Assembly: GCA_027729925.1 (NCBI GenBank)
Contig: JAQCEB010000004.1
Coordinates: 1-60,630 of the forward strand
Reading direction: 5' to 3'
Length of the DNA stretch: 60,630 nt
DNA from: Actinomycetota bacterium
GTDB taxonomy: Bacteria > Actinomycetota > Acidimicrobiia > Actinomarinales > Actinomarinaceae
Both the position numbers and the translations under genes were made by a program. The notes below the pieces were generated by a model. The model saw only the letters and a program-made list of their open reading frames with translations, was not told the DNA's origin and made no database searches. Shown here piece after piece: positions 25,784 to 35,622 of the stretch; the first letter of the stretch is position 1, and each line of letters starts with the position of its first letter.

Positions 25784-25915
25784 CTATTCTTTATTTTCTT
25801 TTCTTTGCTTACTTCTTAACCATGTTAGTAGTAAAGCTGGTACAAGGAAATATAGTAATTCGTCCCATCCACCTTGATGCTGAAACGTGGGTGGTGGAAT
25901 ATATTTAATTAACAT
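25784..25915 (-). CDS. 43-residue single-helix membrane protein coupled to nuoN
   Basis: The ATG at 25915-25913 overlaps the nuoN stop by 1 base (TAATG); the frame ends in TAG at 25784-25786. The protein begins MLIKYIPPPTFQHQGGWDEL, then LYFLVPALLLTWLRSKQRKE and NKE. It has a short extracytoplasmic-like head with HQGGWDE, one helix and a strongly basic tail, so N-out/C-in topology is likely. The stop-start overlap is the same type used between other nuo genes here. I have an impression that similar HQGGWDE-bearing small proteins exist in other actinobacteria, but I cannot verify it. It could be an accessory complex I subunit or an independent membrane protein. Confidence 0.6.
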   Translation of the reverse strand: MLIKYIPPPTFQHQGGWDELLYFLVPALLLTWLRSKQRKENKE

Positions 25916-27387
25916 TAAATATAATTTTCTACGACCCAGCGAGTTAGATTTATCAGTACATTTGGAAGAATACCTAGTAACAAAGTTACTACTGCAAGTA
26001 AACCAACTGAAACTTTGTCTGAAGTCGAAATATCAATTTTTGATAAAGGATTTTCATTTTTTTCAATTGATGCAATCCAAATTGGTCTTAAGTAAAAATA
26101 AAATCCAACAACAGTAGATAGCATCAAAACAACAACAAGTAAATATTTTTCATATGACCATAAATTAGTTATGAGTATGAATTTTGATACAAAACCACTT
26201 GTTAATGGCATTCCAGCTAAACCAAACATAAAAATAGAAAAACTAATAGTTAGAAATTTATTATTCAAAAACAATCCAGATAGTTCACCTATTTCAAAAT
26301 TTGAGGTAAGTTGCCCTTTAATAATTGAAAATATAGAAAATATTCCAAGAAGCTGAACAATATATGAAAACAAATAAAATAAAGACGCGCTTATTCCAAA
26401 CACACCTGAAACCATTCCAGATAAAATAAAACCTGATTGAATAACTCCACTATAAGCAATAAGACGTTTTAAATCCGTTTGGTTAGTAGCAAATAATGCA
26501 CCTAATAATGCTGATAAAAGTACAACGATAGTAAAAAATAATTCGAACTTATCTAGAATAAAACGAATTGAAATAGCTGAAATTCGAGCTAACACTATAA
26601 AAGATGCCGCCTTAGCAGTAGTTGCCATATAACCCACAAAACCTGTTGGTGAACCTTGATAAACATCTGGTGCCCAAGCTTGAAATGGCGCTGCAGCTAC
26701 TTTGAACAGTAATCCGACAATTATAAAAATCATTCCAATTAAAGTTGTTAAAGGTACATTTTGTGCGCCAATAAAATTTATTGCAATACTTGTTTCATAT
26801 ACACCACTAATTGAAAGCGATACATACAATAGTGCAACACCATAGATTAATACGCATGAAGCTAGTGAACCTAATAGAAAATACTTTAATGAAGCTTCAT
26901 TGCTTAATTTGTCTCCTCGATTTAGTCCAGCAAGTGCATAAAGGCTTATTGATCCAATCTCCAATCCAATAAAAAGCATTATAAAATTTTCGGAATCGAT
27001 CATAAGCAAAAATCCAGAAGCAGACATTAAAATAAGAATTATTGCCTCTGTGGTTTTACCTTCAAGGCTTGCAGATGTCTTCCAAAATGAATTAAATGTG
27101 AACAATAAAATTAAGCCAATTAAGACATTTCCAAATAATGAGAACTCATCTAATAATATTTTTTCAGAAAAATATGATGAAACTCCGTCTGTTAAATACA
27201 AACCAAATTTAAGAAATATAAAAAAGTTTGTTAACAAAATCCCTAAAAAAGTAATTAATTTTTTCAAAACATCTGATGATGGAATAGTGATTGTAAAAAA
27301 AAGTAAAATTAGCGCAGTTAATACTAAAACAACTGTTGGAGATATCACTATAAAATTAAAACCTATTATTTCAGATATAGATATCAT
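25915..27387 (-). CDS. nuoN: Complex I subunit N (14-subunit complex)
   Basis: 490 residues, antiporter-like membrane subunit. Typical parts are LFIGLEIGSISLYALAGLNRG, the channel motif KVAAAPFQAWAPDVYQGSPTGF with its lysine, and RLIAYSGVIQSGFILSGMVSG. It overlaps nuoM by 4 bases and ends within a TAATG shared with the 43-residue ORF. It is clearly diverged from the N subunit of the first operon, so the two operons are not a recent duplication. Confidence 0.95.
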   Translation of the reverse strand: MISISEIIGFNFIVISPTVVLVLTALILLFFTITIPSSDVLKKLITFLGILLTNFFIFLKFGLYLTDGVSSYFSEKILLDEFSLFGNVLIGLILLFTFNSFWKTSASLEGKTTEAIILILMSASGFLLMIDSENFIMLFIGLEIGSISLYALAGLNRGDKLSNEASLKYFLLGSLASCVLIYGVALLYVSLSISGVYETSIAINFIGAQNVPLTTLIGMIFIIVGLLFKVAAAPFQAWAPDVYQGSPTGFVGYMATTAKAASFIVLARISAISIRFILDKFELFFTIVVLLSALLGALFATNQTDLKRLIAYSGVIQSGFILSGMVSGVFGISASLFYLFSYIVQLLGIFSIFSIIKGQLTSNFEIGELSGLFLNNKFLTISFSIFMFGLAGMPLTSGFVSKFILITNLWSYEKYLLVVVLMLSTVVGFYFYLRPIWIASIEKNENPLSKIDISTSDKVSVGLLAVVTLLLGILPNVLINLTRWVVENYI

Positions 27388-28871
27388 TTACCACCCACAA
27401 AATAAAATATTAACTCACTTAAATATTCTGACTCCTCAGAAACTAAATTTTCTAATTTACCAGGAAATATTCCAATTAATAACATAAGAATTAGCAGAGG
27501 CATTACAGAAATAATTTCCCTGTAGTTTAAATCTAATAAAGTGTTATTTTCTTCATTTACTATAGTTCCAGTAAACATTCTTTGGTAAGCCCAAAGCATA
27601 TAAATAGCAGCAAGAACTACGCCAAATGCAGAAATGATAGATAAAACTTTAAAAGCTTCAAAGCTGCCCATTAAAATTTTAAATTCACCTACGAAACCAT
27701 TAAGTCCAGGTAAACCTATTGAAGCAAATGAAGTAAAAAGGAATATCCCTGCATAAAGTGGCATTCTTAACTTTAAACCACCAAAGTCACTTATTTTTCT
27801 TGTATGTCTTCTGTCATATATAAAACCAACAAGCATAAATAATGCGCCAGAAGTAATCCCATGGTTAACCATTTGAATTATTGCACCTTCAATACTTAAA
27901 TATGCACCAGCTGAAATACCAAGCATTACAAATCCCATATGACTAACTGAAGAATATGCAATTAGTTTCTTAATATCTATTTGTGCAATAGCTACAATAG
28001 CTCCATAAATAATTCCCACTACAGACAAACAAGCTATTAAAAATCTAAACTGTATAAATCCTTCGGTAAAGAAGGGTATTGACACACGAAGTATTCCGTA
28101 TGCTCCAACTTTTAACAAAACTCCAGCAAGTAAGATACTTCCCGCTGTTGGAGCTTCAACGTGAGCATCTGGTAACCAAGTATGTAGTGGGAATAATGGT
28201 ACTTTTATTAAAAATCCTATAGTGAATAATGCAAAAAGAACTTTCGATTGTGATGAACTAAAACTTAATTGGGATAAGGTATTGTAATCCAAAGCTAGTC
28301 TGCCATTAACTGAATAACTTAATAGGCCTGTGTAAATAGTTCCTATAAATATAAAAATAGAACCGAATACTGTATAAATTATAAATTTTATAGTTGCATA
28401 GCGTCTATTTTCACCTCCCCATATACCCATAAGAAAGTACATAGGAATTAATATTGCTTCAAAAAAAATAAAAAGAGAAACTAAGTCTCCACTAATGAAA
28501 ACTCCATTAATTGCAAAATGGAGAGTTAAAATTGATCCAATAAATCCTTTACTCTGAGAATGACTATCAGAGACAGAAAGTATTGAAACGGTGACTAGTA
28601 ATGCACTTAATACAAGTAGTAAAATTGACATTCCAGACAATCCAAAATTTAAATCTAATCCATAAAGACTGATCCATTCAAATGAAGCGTAAGTTTTAAA
28701 ATTACCTGTAAGTTTTGAATCAAAAAGTAAATAGACAGCTTGTGTTAGTGAAATTAAAGTAAACAAAATACTTACAGGTCTGAAAAGTTCAACTCTATTT
28801 TTTGGAATAATGAAAATAAAGAATGATCCAAAAAGTGGAACTAATAACAATGAAAAGATTACAGCATTCAT
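27384..28871 (-). CDS. nuoM: Complex I subunit M (14-subunit complex)
   Basis: 495 residues, antiporter-like subunit. FFEAILIPMYFLMGIWGGENRR, KVPLFPLHTWLPDAHVEAPTAGS and AYSSVSHMGFVMLGISAG are family hallmarks, with the channel lysine and glutamate in place. Its start overlaps the nuoL stop by 1 base and its stop overlaps nuoN by 4 bases. Confidence 0.95.
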   Translation of the reverse strand: MNAVIFSLLLVPLFGSFFIFIIPKNRVELFRPVSILFTLISLTQAVYLLFDSKLTGNFKTYASFEWISLYGLDLNFGLSGMSILLLVLSALLVTVSILSVSDSHSQSKGFIGSILTLHFAINGVFISGDLVSLFIFFEAILIPMYFLMGIWGGENRRYATIKFIIYTVFGSIFIFIGTIYTGLLSYSVNGRLALDYNTLSQLSFSSSQSKVLFALFTIGFLIKVPLFPLHTWLPDAHVEAPTAGSILLAGVLLKVGAYGILRVSIPFFTEGFIQFRFLIACLSVVGIIYGAIVAIAQIDIKKLIAYSSVSHMGFVMLGISAGAYLSIEGAIIQMVNHGITSGALFMLVGFIYDRRHTRKISDFGGLKLRMPLYAGIFLFTSFASIGLPGLNGFVGEFKILMGSFEAFKVLSIISAFGVVLAAIYMLWAYQRMFTGTIVNEENNTLLDLNYREIISVMPLLILMLLIGIFPGKLENLVSEESEYLSELIFYFVGGK

Positions 28872-30772
28872 TAATTACCTACCAAAGGTGTAACAATAAA
28901 CACTGCTACTAAAATAATTAAGAAAAATCCGAAGTATAAAACATAATTTCTCACTAAACCTGTCTGTGATGAAGAGGTTATTTTTGCAGATTTACTAAAT
29001 GAATTAGCAACAAGATTCACTGTTCCATCAATTAAAATACTATCAATTATTACAGCTACCCTTTTTGAAAACAGCTTAGCTCCAGCAACAAAAATAACAT
29101 TTCCAATTTTATTTAGATATAGAACATTAAATGATGCTTCTTTGATGAATTTTATCAGTTTTTTGAATCCGTCATTATTGAATAACTTACTCTGCAAAAT
29201 ATTTTGACTGAAAATTAAATAAGCTAAGAATAAACCAGCAAAACCTGCTCCAATAGAAATCAAAGCAAGAACAACTAATGTTAATCCTTCAGGTAGATGA
29301 GTTATCTCAACTTCTTCTAATGTAATGTGTAAAAGCTTTTCTACGCCATGAAAGAAAGGTGTATTTACAAATCCAATAAAAATTGAAAATATTCCAAGAA
29401 CAACTAAAGGAACTTTCATGTTTCTTGGTGCATCATGAATATCTTCAATAGTTTTACTTGGCTCAGAATTAAATATCAATAACCAGTGTCTACCCATATA
29501 AAATGCTGTTAAAACGGCAGCAAATAATGTAAGTGCCCAAAAGCCTAAATATATTCCACCTTTAGAGAATATCGATGCAAGTATTTCATCTTTAGACCAA
29601 AAACCAGCTAAAGGTGGTATACCTGAAATGGCTAGTGTTCCTATACCCATCATTCCTGCAGTTAGAGGCATTTTCTTTCTTAAGCCTCCCATATTTCTAA
29701 TATCTTGTTCATGATGAAGTGCTTCAATTACCGCACCAGCTCCAAGGAACAACAAAGCTTTAAAGAAAGCATGGGTAAGTAAATGGAATACTGCTGCTAC
29801 ATATGCGCCAACACCGATAGCAATAAACATAAAGCCTAGTTGGGAAATAGTTGAATAAGCTAATACTTTTTTAATATCATATTGATTAATTGCTGAAAAA
29901 GCAGATATTAAAGCTGTTAACAAACCAATAACTAAAACAACGAAACTTGTGGTTTCGGAATATTGTAATAGAGGTGATATTCTCACGAGCATAAATACAC
30001 CAGCTGTAACCATTGTTGCAGCATGAATTAATGCACTAGCAGGAGTTGGTCCTTCCATCGCATCTGGTAACCAACTAAATAAAGGAAACTGTGCTGATTT
30101 ACCAAATGCTCCCAGAATCAAAAAAAGGGTAATAACTGTAATAGTGTTTACTGGTATTTCGTTAGCTCTATGCAACACCTCCTGAAAATCAAAGCTCTTA
30201 AAAGTATTTAAGATAAACATGAGACCAACTAAAAAACCAAAATCTCCAATTCTGTTTAATATAAAGGCTTTATTTCCAGCTTTTGAAGCAGATGTCTTAC
30301 TTGACCAGAATGAGATTAACAAGTAAGAACTTAAACCTACCAGCTCCCAACCTAGAAACATAATTAAAAAATTTGATGACATAACAAGAACTAACATTGA
30401 AAAAACGAAAAAATTAAAATAAACAAAATATTTCCTATAATTTTCATCTTTACTCATATAAGAAGTTGAAAATTGTTGGATGAAAATCGATAAACCACTA
30501 ACTAATAAAAGCATTAGTGCGGATAAGCCATCAAGTGTAAAACTAAAATCTATCTTTGGTGATTCTGTCCACTGGTAAAGCACGACCGAGTATGATTCAA
30601 ATTTTTCAATTGTAAAAGTTATAAAAATGAAACTTGTAATTAAAAATGATATGACACTACTTGATAAAGTAAAAATATTTACAATTGATTCTTTAATTAA
30701 ATTTCTTTGAGTAAATAGAAAAATTGCTGTCACCAGAGGAAGGAATACCGGTACTAAAACTAAATTTTCCAT
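28871..30772 (-). CDS. nuoL: Complex I subunit L (14-subunit complex)
   Basis: 633 residues, distal antiporter-like subunit with the C-terminal lateral helix region. Key segments are FLGWELVGLSSYLLISFW, GKSAQFPLFSWLPDAMEGPTP with the channel lysine, and LAYSTISQLGFMFIAIGVG. It starts immediately after the nuoK stop. Confidence 0.95.
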   Translation of the reverse strand: MENLVLVPVFLPLVTAIFLFTQRNLIKESIVNIFTLSSSVISFLITSFIFITFTIEKFESYSVVLYQWTESPKIDFSFTLDGLSALMLLLVSGLSIFIQQFSTSYMSKDENYRKYFVYFNFFVFSMLVLVMSSNFLIMFLGWELVGLSSYLLISFWSSKTSASKAGNKAFILNRIGDFGFLVGLMFILNTFKSFDFQEVLHRANEIPVNTITVITLFLILGAFGKSAQFPLFSWLPDAMEGPTPASALIHAATMVTAGVFMLVRISPLLQYSETTSFVVLVIGLLTALISAFSAINQYDIKKVLAYSTISQLGFMFIAIGVGAYVAAVFHLLTHAFFKALLFLGAGAVIEALHHEQDIRNMGGLRKKMPLTAGMMGIGTLAISGIPPLAGFWSKDEILASIFSKGGIYLGFWALTLFAAVLTAFYMGRHWLLIFNSEPSKTIEDIHDAPRNMKVPLVVLGIFSIFIGFVNTPFFHGVEKLLHITLEEVEITHLPEGLTLVVLALISIGAGFAGLFLAYLIFSQNILQSKLFNNDGFKKLIKFIKEASFNVLYLNKIGNVIFVAGAKLFSKRVAVIIDSILIDGTVNLVANSFSKSAKITSSSQTGLVRNYVLYFGFFLIILVAVFIVTPLVGN

Positions 30773-31081
30773 TTAACCTCTAGATAAATTTAAAACATCA
30801 ACTGATGCTGATGACTGTTTCCTGAAAATTGAAACTATAATTGCTAATCCAACTACAACTTCTGCAGCGGCTACAACAAGTACGAAAAATACAGCAACTT
30901 GACCATCAATAGTTCCAAAATGTTTGGAAGCAGCAATAAAAGTTAAATTTACAGCATTAAGCATTAATTCGATGCACATAAACATAATTAAGGCATTTCT
31001 TCTAATCATCATGCCAAAAAAACCTATTGAAAAAAGTACAGCTGCAAGGCTTAGATACCAATCTGTTGTTACTTCAAACAT
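30773..31081 (-). CDS. nuoK: Complex I subunit K (14-subunit complex)
   Basis: 102 residues from the ATG at 31081, which overlaps the nuoJ stop by 8 bases and has GGAAG 6 bases upstream. A frame from 31105 exists but would add eight non-family residues inside nuoJ. The membrane glutamates are visible in MFMCIELMLNAVNLTFI and AAAEVVVGLAIIVSIFR. Confidence 0.93.
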   Translation of the reverse strand: MFEVTTDWYLSLAAVLFSIGFFGMMIRRNALIMFMCIELMLNAVNLTFIAASKHFGTIDGQVAVFFVLVVAAAEVVVGLAIIVSIFRKQSSASVDVLNLSRG

Positions 31082-31601
31082 GCTGCTTCCTTTTTTTTGT
31101 ATCATACGCTAGAGCAATCGCTGCTGTTGTTGCGACAATTAATAAAATTGAGATGATTTCAAATGGTAATATCCAAGCAGTAAAAAGAGTTCCAGCAATT
31201 AATTGCGGGGTTCCTTCTATATCAAATTGAACAGCTTCAAACCACAAATCCCAAGTAAAGTTTGAATTTATAGCAACATAGATAAGTAAGGAAATTAAAA
31301 CTAGTAACACACCTGAAACTAAAAGTGTTTGACCTTTTATTGATTCTTTAGATTGTTCCTTTTTGTCTACTCCTATCATCATAATTACAAATAAAAAAAG
31401 TGTCATTACTGCTCCTGCGTATACAAGCATCTGAACCATTGCAACGAAAGTTGCATTTAAAGTTATATAAATTATTGCAAGGGAAATCAAAGTCAAAACC
31501 AAGCCCATAGCATTATGTACAGGATTTTGAGCAAAAATTACTATTAATGCTCCAATCAAGACAAGAGAAGCTGGTACAAGAAAGAGCAAAAATTCAACCA
31601 T
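31074..31601 (-). CDS. nuoJ: Complex I subunit J (14-subunit complex)
   Basis: 175 residues, five helices. FVAMVQMLVYAGAVMTLFLF (about 51-70) is the conserved third helix. The C-terminus ends in the basic tail YDTKKRKQHV, whose last codons carry the nuoK ribosome-binding site and start. It begins directly after the nuoI stop codon. Confidence 0.94.
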   Translation of the reverse strand: MVEFLLFLVPASLVLIGALIVIFAQNPVHNAMGLVLTLISLAIIYITLNATFVAMVQMLVYAGAVMTLFLFVIMMIGVDKKEQSKESIKGQTLLVSGVLLVLISLLIYVAINSNFTWDLWFEAVQFDIEGTPQLIAGTLFTAWILPFEIISILLIVATTAAIALAYDTKKRKQHV

Positions 31602-32216
31602 TTATTCCTCTTCTAAATGCTGGCCCTTTTCGGGTTCTTTTTTACCATAACCTAAAGATCCAGACCAATTAATTACATTTTGGTAATTTGGATTACCATT
31701 AGATGAAGTTGCCCTCATCCAGCCATCAAAGTTTTGAAGATCTTTTTCGTTTGTTAAATTAGTTTTCTCCTCATGTGACCTAGGCTTACCCGAATCGTCT
31801 ACCACTAATACTGATTTATCAAAAATAGCATCAGCCCTATTTGTTACACTCATTTCAAATAGAGAACTCATGGTTATTGCTTCTGTAGGACATGCTTCAA
31901 CACAAAGTGCGCAATATATACAACGCAACATATTTATCTCATAGATAAATCCATATCTCTCTCCAGGGCTTACTGGATTATCTTCAGGGTTTTCTTCTCC
32001 TCTTACATATATACATTGTGCTGGACAGACTCCTGCGCATAGTTCGCAACCTATGCATTTTTCCATTCCATCTTCATAACGATTTAAAACATGTCTGCCA
32101 TGAAACCTTTGAGGTTTTTCTCTAAATTGTTTTGGATATTTATCTGTAACAGATTTTTTAAATAATTCTTTAAAAGTAACCTTAAGACCCTTAAACAAGC
32201 CAAAATTTTCACTCAT
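31602..32216 (-). CDS. nuoI: Complex I subunit I, two [4Fe-4S] clusters (14-subunit complex)
   Basis: 204 residues, longer than the first operon's copy because of a hydrophilic C-terminal tail of about 60 residues. The cluster ligands are C54, C57, C60, C64 and C99, C102, C105, C109. The N-terminal amphipathic part (LFKGLKVTFKELFKKSV) is the usual membrane-lying segment. It starts 3 bases after the nuoH stop codon. Confidence 0.95.
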   Translation of the reverse strand: MSENFGLFKGLKVTFKELFKKSVTDKYPKQFREKPQRFHGRHVLNRYEDGMEKCIGCELCAGVCPAQCIYVRGEENPEDNPVSPGERYGFIYEINMLRCIYCALCVEACPTEAITMSSLFEMSVTNRADAIFDKSVLVVDDSGKPRSHEEKTNLTNEKDLQNFDGWMRATSSNGNPNYQNVINWSGSLGYGKKEPEKGQHLEEE

Positions 32217-32219
32217 AAT

Positions 32220-33317
32220 TTATCTCCATGGCAAACCAAATTCTCTTAAACCTAAAACAATTGCAGAAAGAATTAACCAAACTAAAGAAGCAGGAATTAA
32301 TCTCTTCCATCCTAGTTCCATAAGTTGATCGTATCTTAACCTAGGCAAAGTTGCTCTAATCCAAACAAAAATAAATAATAATAGAAATGTTTTAATTCCT
32401 AGCCAAATAATTGGCATAATCGCAGAGATAAAAGGTGGTAGTATGTTTTCAAAAGTAGGTCCAAGCCAACCTCCAAGAAAAAATGTTGCAGTGATTGCAC
32501 ACATGTTAAACATATTTATGTATTCAGCTAAAAAAAACATTGCAAATCTAAACCCGGAATATTCAGTATGAAATCCTCCTACCAACTCTTGTTCTGCCTC
32601 TACAAGGTCAAATGGTGCCCTATTAACTTCAGCTACAGCAGCAATAAAGAATATAACAAAAGCTACAAATTGAGGAAATATATTCCATTTTGGAATAAAA
32701 GAAACAATATTATTTAAAAAAGGAATTGCACTTGATAAATTTCCAGATTGACTCTGCACAATATCCACTAAAGAAAGTGAACCAGAATACAAAATTACAG
32801 GAACTAGTGATAGGCCCATAGCTGCTTCATAGGAAATCATTTGAGCTGAAGCTCTTACTCCACCAAGTAATGGATACTTGGAACCAGATGACCAGCCTGC
32901 TAGAACAACACTGTAAACAGCAATTGATGAAAGAGCTAAAAAGTAAAGCACACCAACATTTAAATCTGCACCCACAAGCTCAAGCTCAAATTGAGTACTA
33001 TTAAAAAGAAAATTAATTTTTGGACCCAATGGAATTACCATAAAAATTAAAAAAGATGGAACTAGTGAAATAATTGGTGCTAAAAGGTACATCGCTCTAT
33101 CTGCTTTAAAAGGAAGAATCTGTTCCTTCAATAAAAGTTTTATTGCATCAGCGACAGTTTGAAGTAGTCCAAATGGACCAGCTCTATCTGGACCAACTCT
33201 TGATTGCATCCCTGCAACTAATTTCCTTTCAAACCAGATTAAAAATATTGTATTAGTTAATAAAACTCCTAAAACAATAGAAGATTTAATTAACGCAAGA
33301 ATTAATTCATTGGACAC
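32220..33317 (-). CDS. nuoH: Complex I subunit H (14-subunit complex)
   Basis: 365 residues from the GTG at 33317, which overlaps nuoG by 11 bases and has GAGG 9 bases upstream. Longer frames to 33332 or 33380 run further into nuoG and add non-family sequence. Hallmarks are GMQSRVGPDRAGPFGLLQTV (the conserved arginines), AEVNRAPFDLVEAEQELVGG (quinone-site acidic residues) and EYSGFRFAMFFLAEYINMF. Confidence 0.9.
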   Translation of the reverse strand: MSNELILALIKSSIVLGVLLTNTIFLIWFERKLVAGMQSRVGPDRAGPFGLLQTVADAIKLLLKEQILPFKADRAMYLLAPIISLVPSFLIFMVIPLGPKINFLFNSTQFELELVGADLNVGVLYFLALSSIAVYSVVLAGWSSGSKYPLLGGVRASAQMISYEAAMGLSLVPVILYSGSLSLVDIVQSQSGNLSSAIPFLNNIVSFIPKWNIFPQFVAFVIFFIAAVAEVNRAPFDLVEAEQELVGGFHTEYSGFRFAMFFLAEYINMFNMCAITATFFLGGWLGPTFENILPPFISAIMPIIWLGIKTFLLLFIFVWIRATLPRLRYDQLMELGWKRLIPASLVWLILSAIVLGLREFGLPWR

Positions 33318-35622
33318 TAAGAATATCCTCATTACTAATATTTGAAATATTAATTTTTTCTGCAAAATTATATTTAACAAAATTTCTTCTATTAATTGGA
33401 AAATAGATTAAACCATCTGGAATATTTTCATTAATTATCAACTCAGATGATAGTTTTAAACCATTCTGTTCTATGTAACATTTTCCAGCTTCTAAATCTA
33501 AAGTTTTTATTGTAGATAAGTTAGCTTGTATATATTTTTTTGATCCAAGAATTGATATTGATTGAGAATTTCTTTGAGTAACTGAATCGCCGTAAAGTTT
33601 TCTTCCAACATAATAGAGAGATTTATCTTCAATAAAAAAAGTGCAATTTATATTAACTTCCTTACCAGAAATTATTCCATCAAAATTACTTGGTTTGTCT
33701 AACTCGTCAAAAGTAATTTTATTGACTTGATTAAAGTTATTTTCTGCAACTTTTGTATTCAATTCATGAACTGATAAAAAATCAGTGCTTTTTCCAAGAC
33801 TACTGAGTAAATTAGATAGAAATTCATTTTCACTTAGTGCTTTTCCTGGAGAAGGAGTAATTTTATTAATTTTTGAAGATCTAAATTCAATGTTAGTAAA
33901 AGTACCTTCTTTTTCAGAAACTGTTGAATTCATTGGAACAACATAATTAGCTAGTTCATTTGTTTGATGTATAAACAAATCTAATGAAACTATACAATTA
34001 ATTTTTTCAAGAATACTAGTAATTTTATTTGTTAAAACAGATGATCCAATTGGATCAGCACCAACTATAAATAGAACTTCGGGTAAGTCTTCTTCAAAAT
34101 CTTTACAAAGATCAGGCAAACCTTTGACACTATCTAAATTTTGAAAAGCTCCAAAGGAATTTCCTTTAGAAAATGAATTTAAAAGGCTTAAGTTTGAATT
34201 TTCATTTAGAAAACTAACTAATAGGTCTAAAGATTTCTTGTTTTGATAGGGAGAAGACTTTCCAATAATTGCAGTAACATTTTTTCCAATTACAGCATCT
34301 TTAAGATTTTTTAGATTTTCTGGTTGGACTTTTAATTCGAAATTCTCATCAATAATATCACTCGAATAAAAATCTGAAGCTATATCTTTTAAAGTTGAGT
34401 TATTGTGTCCAAGAATAATTAACTTTGTTCCATTTTTGACAGCCTGTCTAACCCTTAGGTACAATATCGGTAAATTTTCCTTAATATCTTCAGACCAAAT
34501 AACGATTGTGTCAGCTGTATCAAGATTGTTAAAAGTAGCCAATGAAATATTCTTTTCGAAATATCCATTAAAAAGATAGTCATCGGAAAGATAAAAATCT
34601 GACTTACTTTTAGAAATAAGAGCTGAAAATTCATTAAACGCAGCATACTCTTCATTAGTTAAATTTGTACCCAATAGAAACTTGACTTTGTTTTCGTTAT
34701 TCAAAATTTTATTTTTTAACTTATTAATTAAATCTTTGTTTGAAATAATTTCAAATTTTTCATTAACCTTCTCAAGACTTTCCTTTAGTCGAGATTGGTT
34801 ATTTAAAAATTCAAAATTATATCTTCCTTTATCGCATAACCATCCTTGATTTACTGAATCATTATCAACACCAAGTATTCTGAGCATTTTATTTTGAGAA
34901 GCATTAAGTTCAACAGTACAACCAACTGTACAACCATTACAAGTAGATGTAGTTGCTTTAAGATCCCATGGTCTTGCTTTAAATCTATAGGAAGTAGAAG
35001 TAAGTGCACCTACCGGACAGATTTGAACAGTATTTCCAGAAAAATAAGACCTGAATGGTTCGTTAGGAAATGTATTTACTTCAGTTTTATTACCTCTTTG
35101 AACAAATTCAATTAGAGGGTCCCCCGAAATTTCATCAGAAAATCTTGTACACCTAGCACATAAAATACATCTTTCTCTGTCTAGTAAAATGATTTCAGAG
35201 ATAGAAATTGGTTTTTCAAAATGTCTTTTTTCTTCGACAAATCTACTTTCCCCAGGACCATAAGAAACAGTCTGATCTTGAAGAGGACATTCTCCAGCTT
35301 TATCACAAATGGGACAATCAAGAGGGTGATTAATTAGGAGAAATTCAAGAACGCCTTCTTGAGCTTTTTTCACAACTTCAGATTCTGTGTCTACAACAAG
35401 ATTAGGAGTTACTTTTGTAGTACATGAAGGAACTAAAGCTTTACCTCTTGGTGTATCTACTTCAACTAGACACATTCTGCACATGCCAACTGGATCTAGT
35501 CTTTTATGCCAACAAAATCTTGGAATATGTATTCCCGAATCTTCACAAGCTTCAATTAATAACTTATTATTATCTGCCTGAATCTCAATACCGTTAACGT
35601 TAATTTTTACCATTTCATTCAT
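33307..35622 (-). CDS. nuoG: Complex I subunit G, Fe-S subunit (14-subunit complex)
   Basis: 771 residues. The N-terminal ferredoxin domain binds [2Fe-2S] cluster N1b through C37, C48, C51 and C67. The next cluster uses H99, C103, C106 and C112 (N5). C152, C155, C158 and C202 bind N4. The additional cluster N7 is also possible: C228, C231, C235 and C263 are present. The remaining two thirds is a diverged molybdopterin-oxidoreductase-like domain without visible cofactor ligands, as normal for NuoG. It overlaps nuoF by 4 bases. Only this operon carries nuoG. Confidence 0.94.
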   Translation of the reverse strand: MNEMVKINVNGIEIQADNNKLLIEACEDSGIHIPRFCWHKRLDPVGMCRMCLVEVDTPRGKALVPSCTTKVTPNLVVDTESEVVKKAQEGVLEFLLINHPLDCPICDKAGECPLQDQTVSYGPGESRFVEEKRHFEKPISISEIILLDRERCILCARCTRFSDEISGDPLIEFVQRGNKTEVNTFPNEPFRSYFSGNTVQICPVGALTSTSYRFKARPWDLKATTSTCNGCTVGCTVELNASQNKMLRILGVDNDSVNQGWLCDKGRYNFEFLNNQSRLKESLEKVNEKFEIISNKDLINKLKNKILNNENKVKFLLGTNLTNEEYAAFNEFSALISKSKSDFYLSDDYLFNGYFEKNISLATFNNLDTADTIVIWSEDIKENLPILYLRVRQAVKNGTKLIILGHNNSTLKDIASDFYSSDIIDENFELKVQPENLKNLKDAVIGKNVTAIIGKSSPYQNKKSLDLLVSFLNENSNLSLLNSFSKGNSFGAFQNLDSVKGLPDLCKDFEEDLPEVLFIVGADPIGSSVLTNKITSILEKINCIVSLDLFIHQTNELANYVVPMNSTVSEKEGTFTNIEFRSSKINKITPSPGKALSENEFLSNLLSSLGKSTDFLSVHELNTKVAENNFNQVNKITFDELDKPSNFDGIISGKEVNINCTFFIEDKSLYYVGRKLYGDSVTQRNSQSISILGSKKYIQANLSTIKTLDLEAGKCYIEQNGLKLSSELIINENIPDGLIYFPINRRNFVKYNFAEKINISNISNEDILSVQ

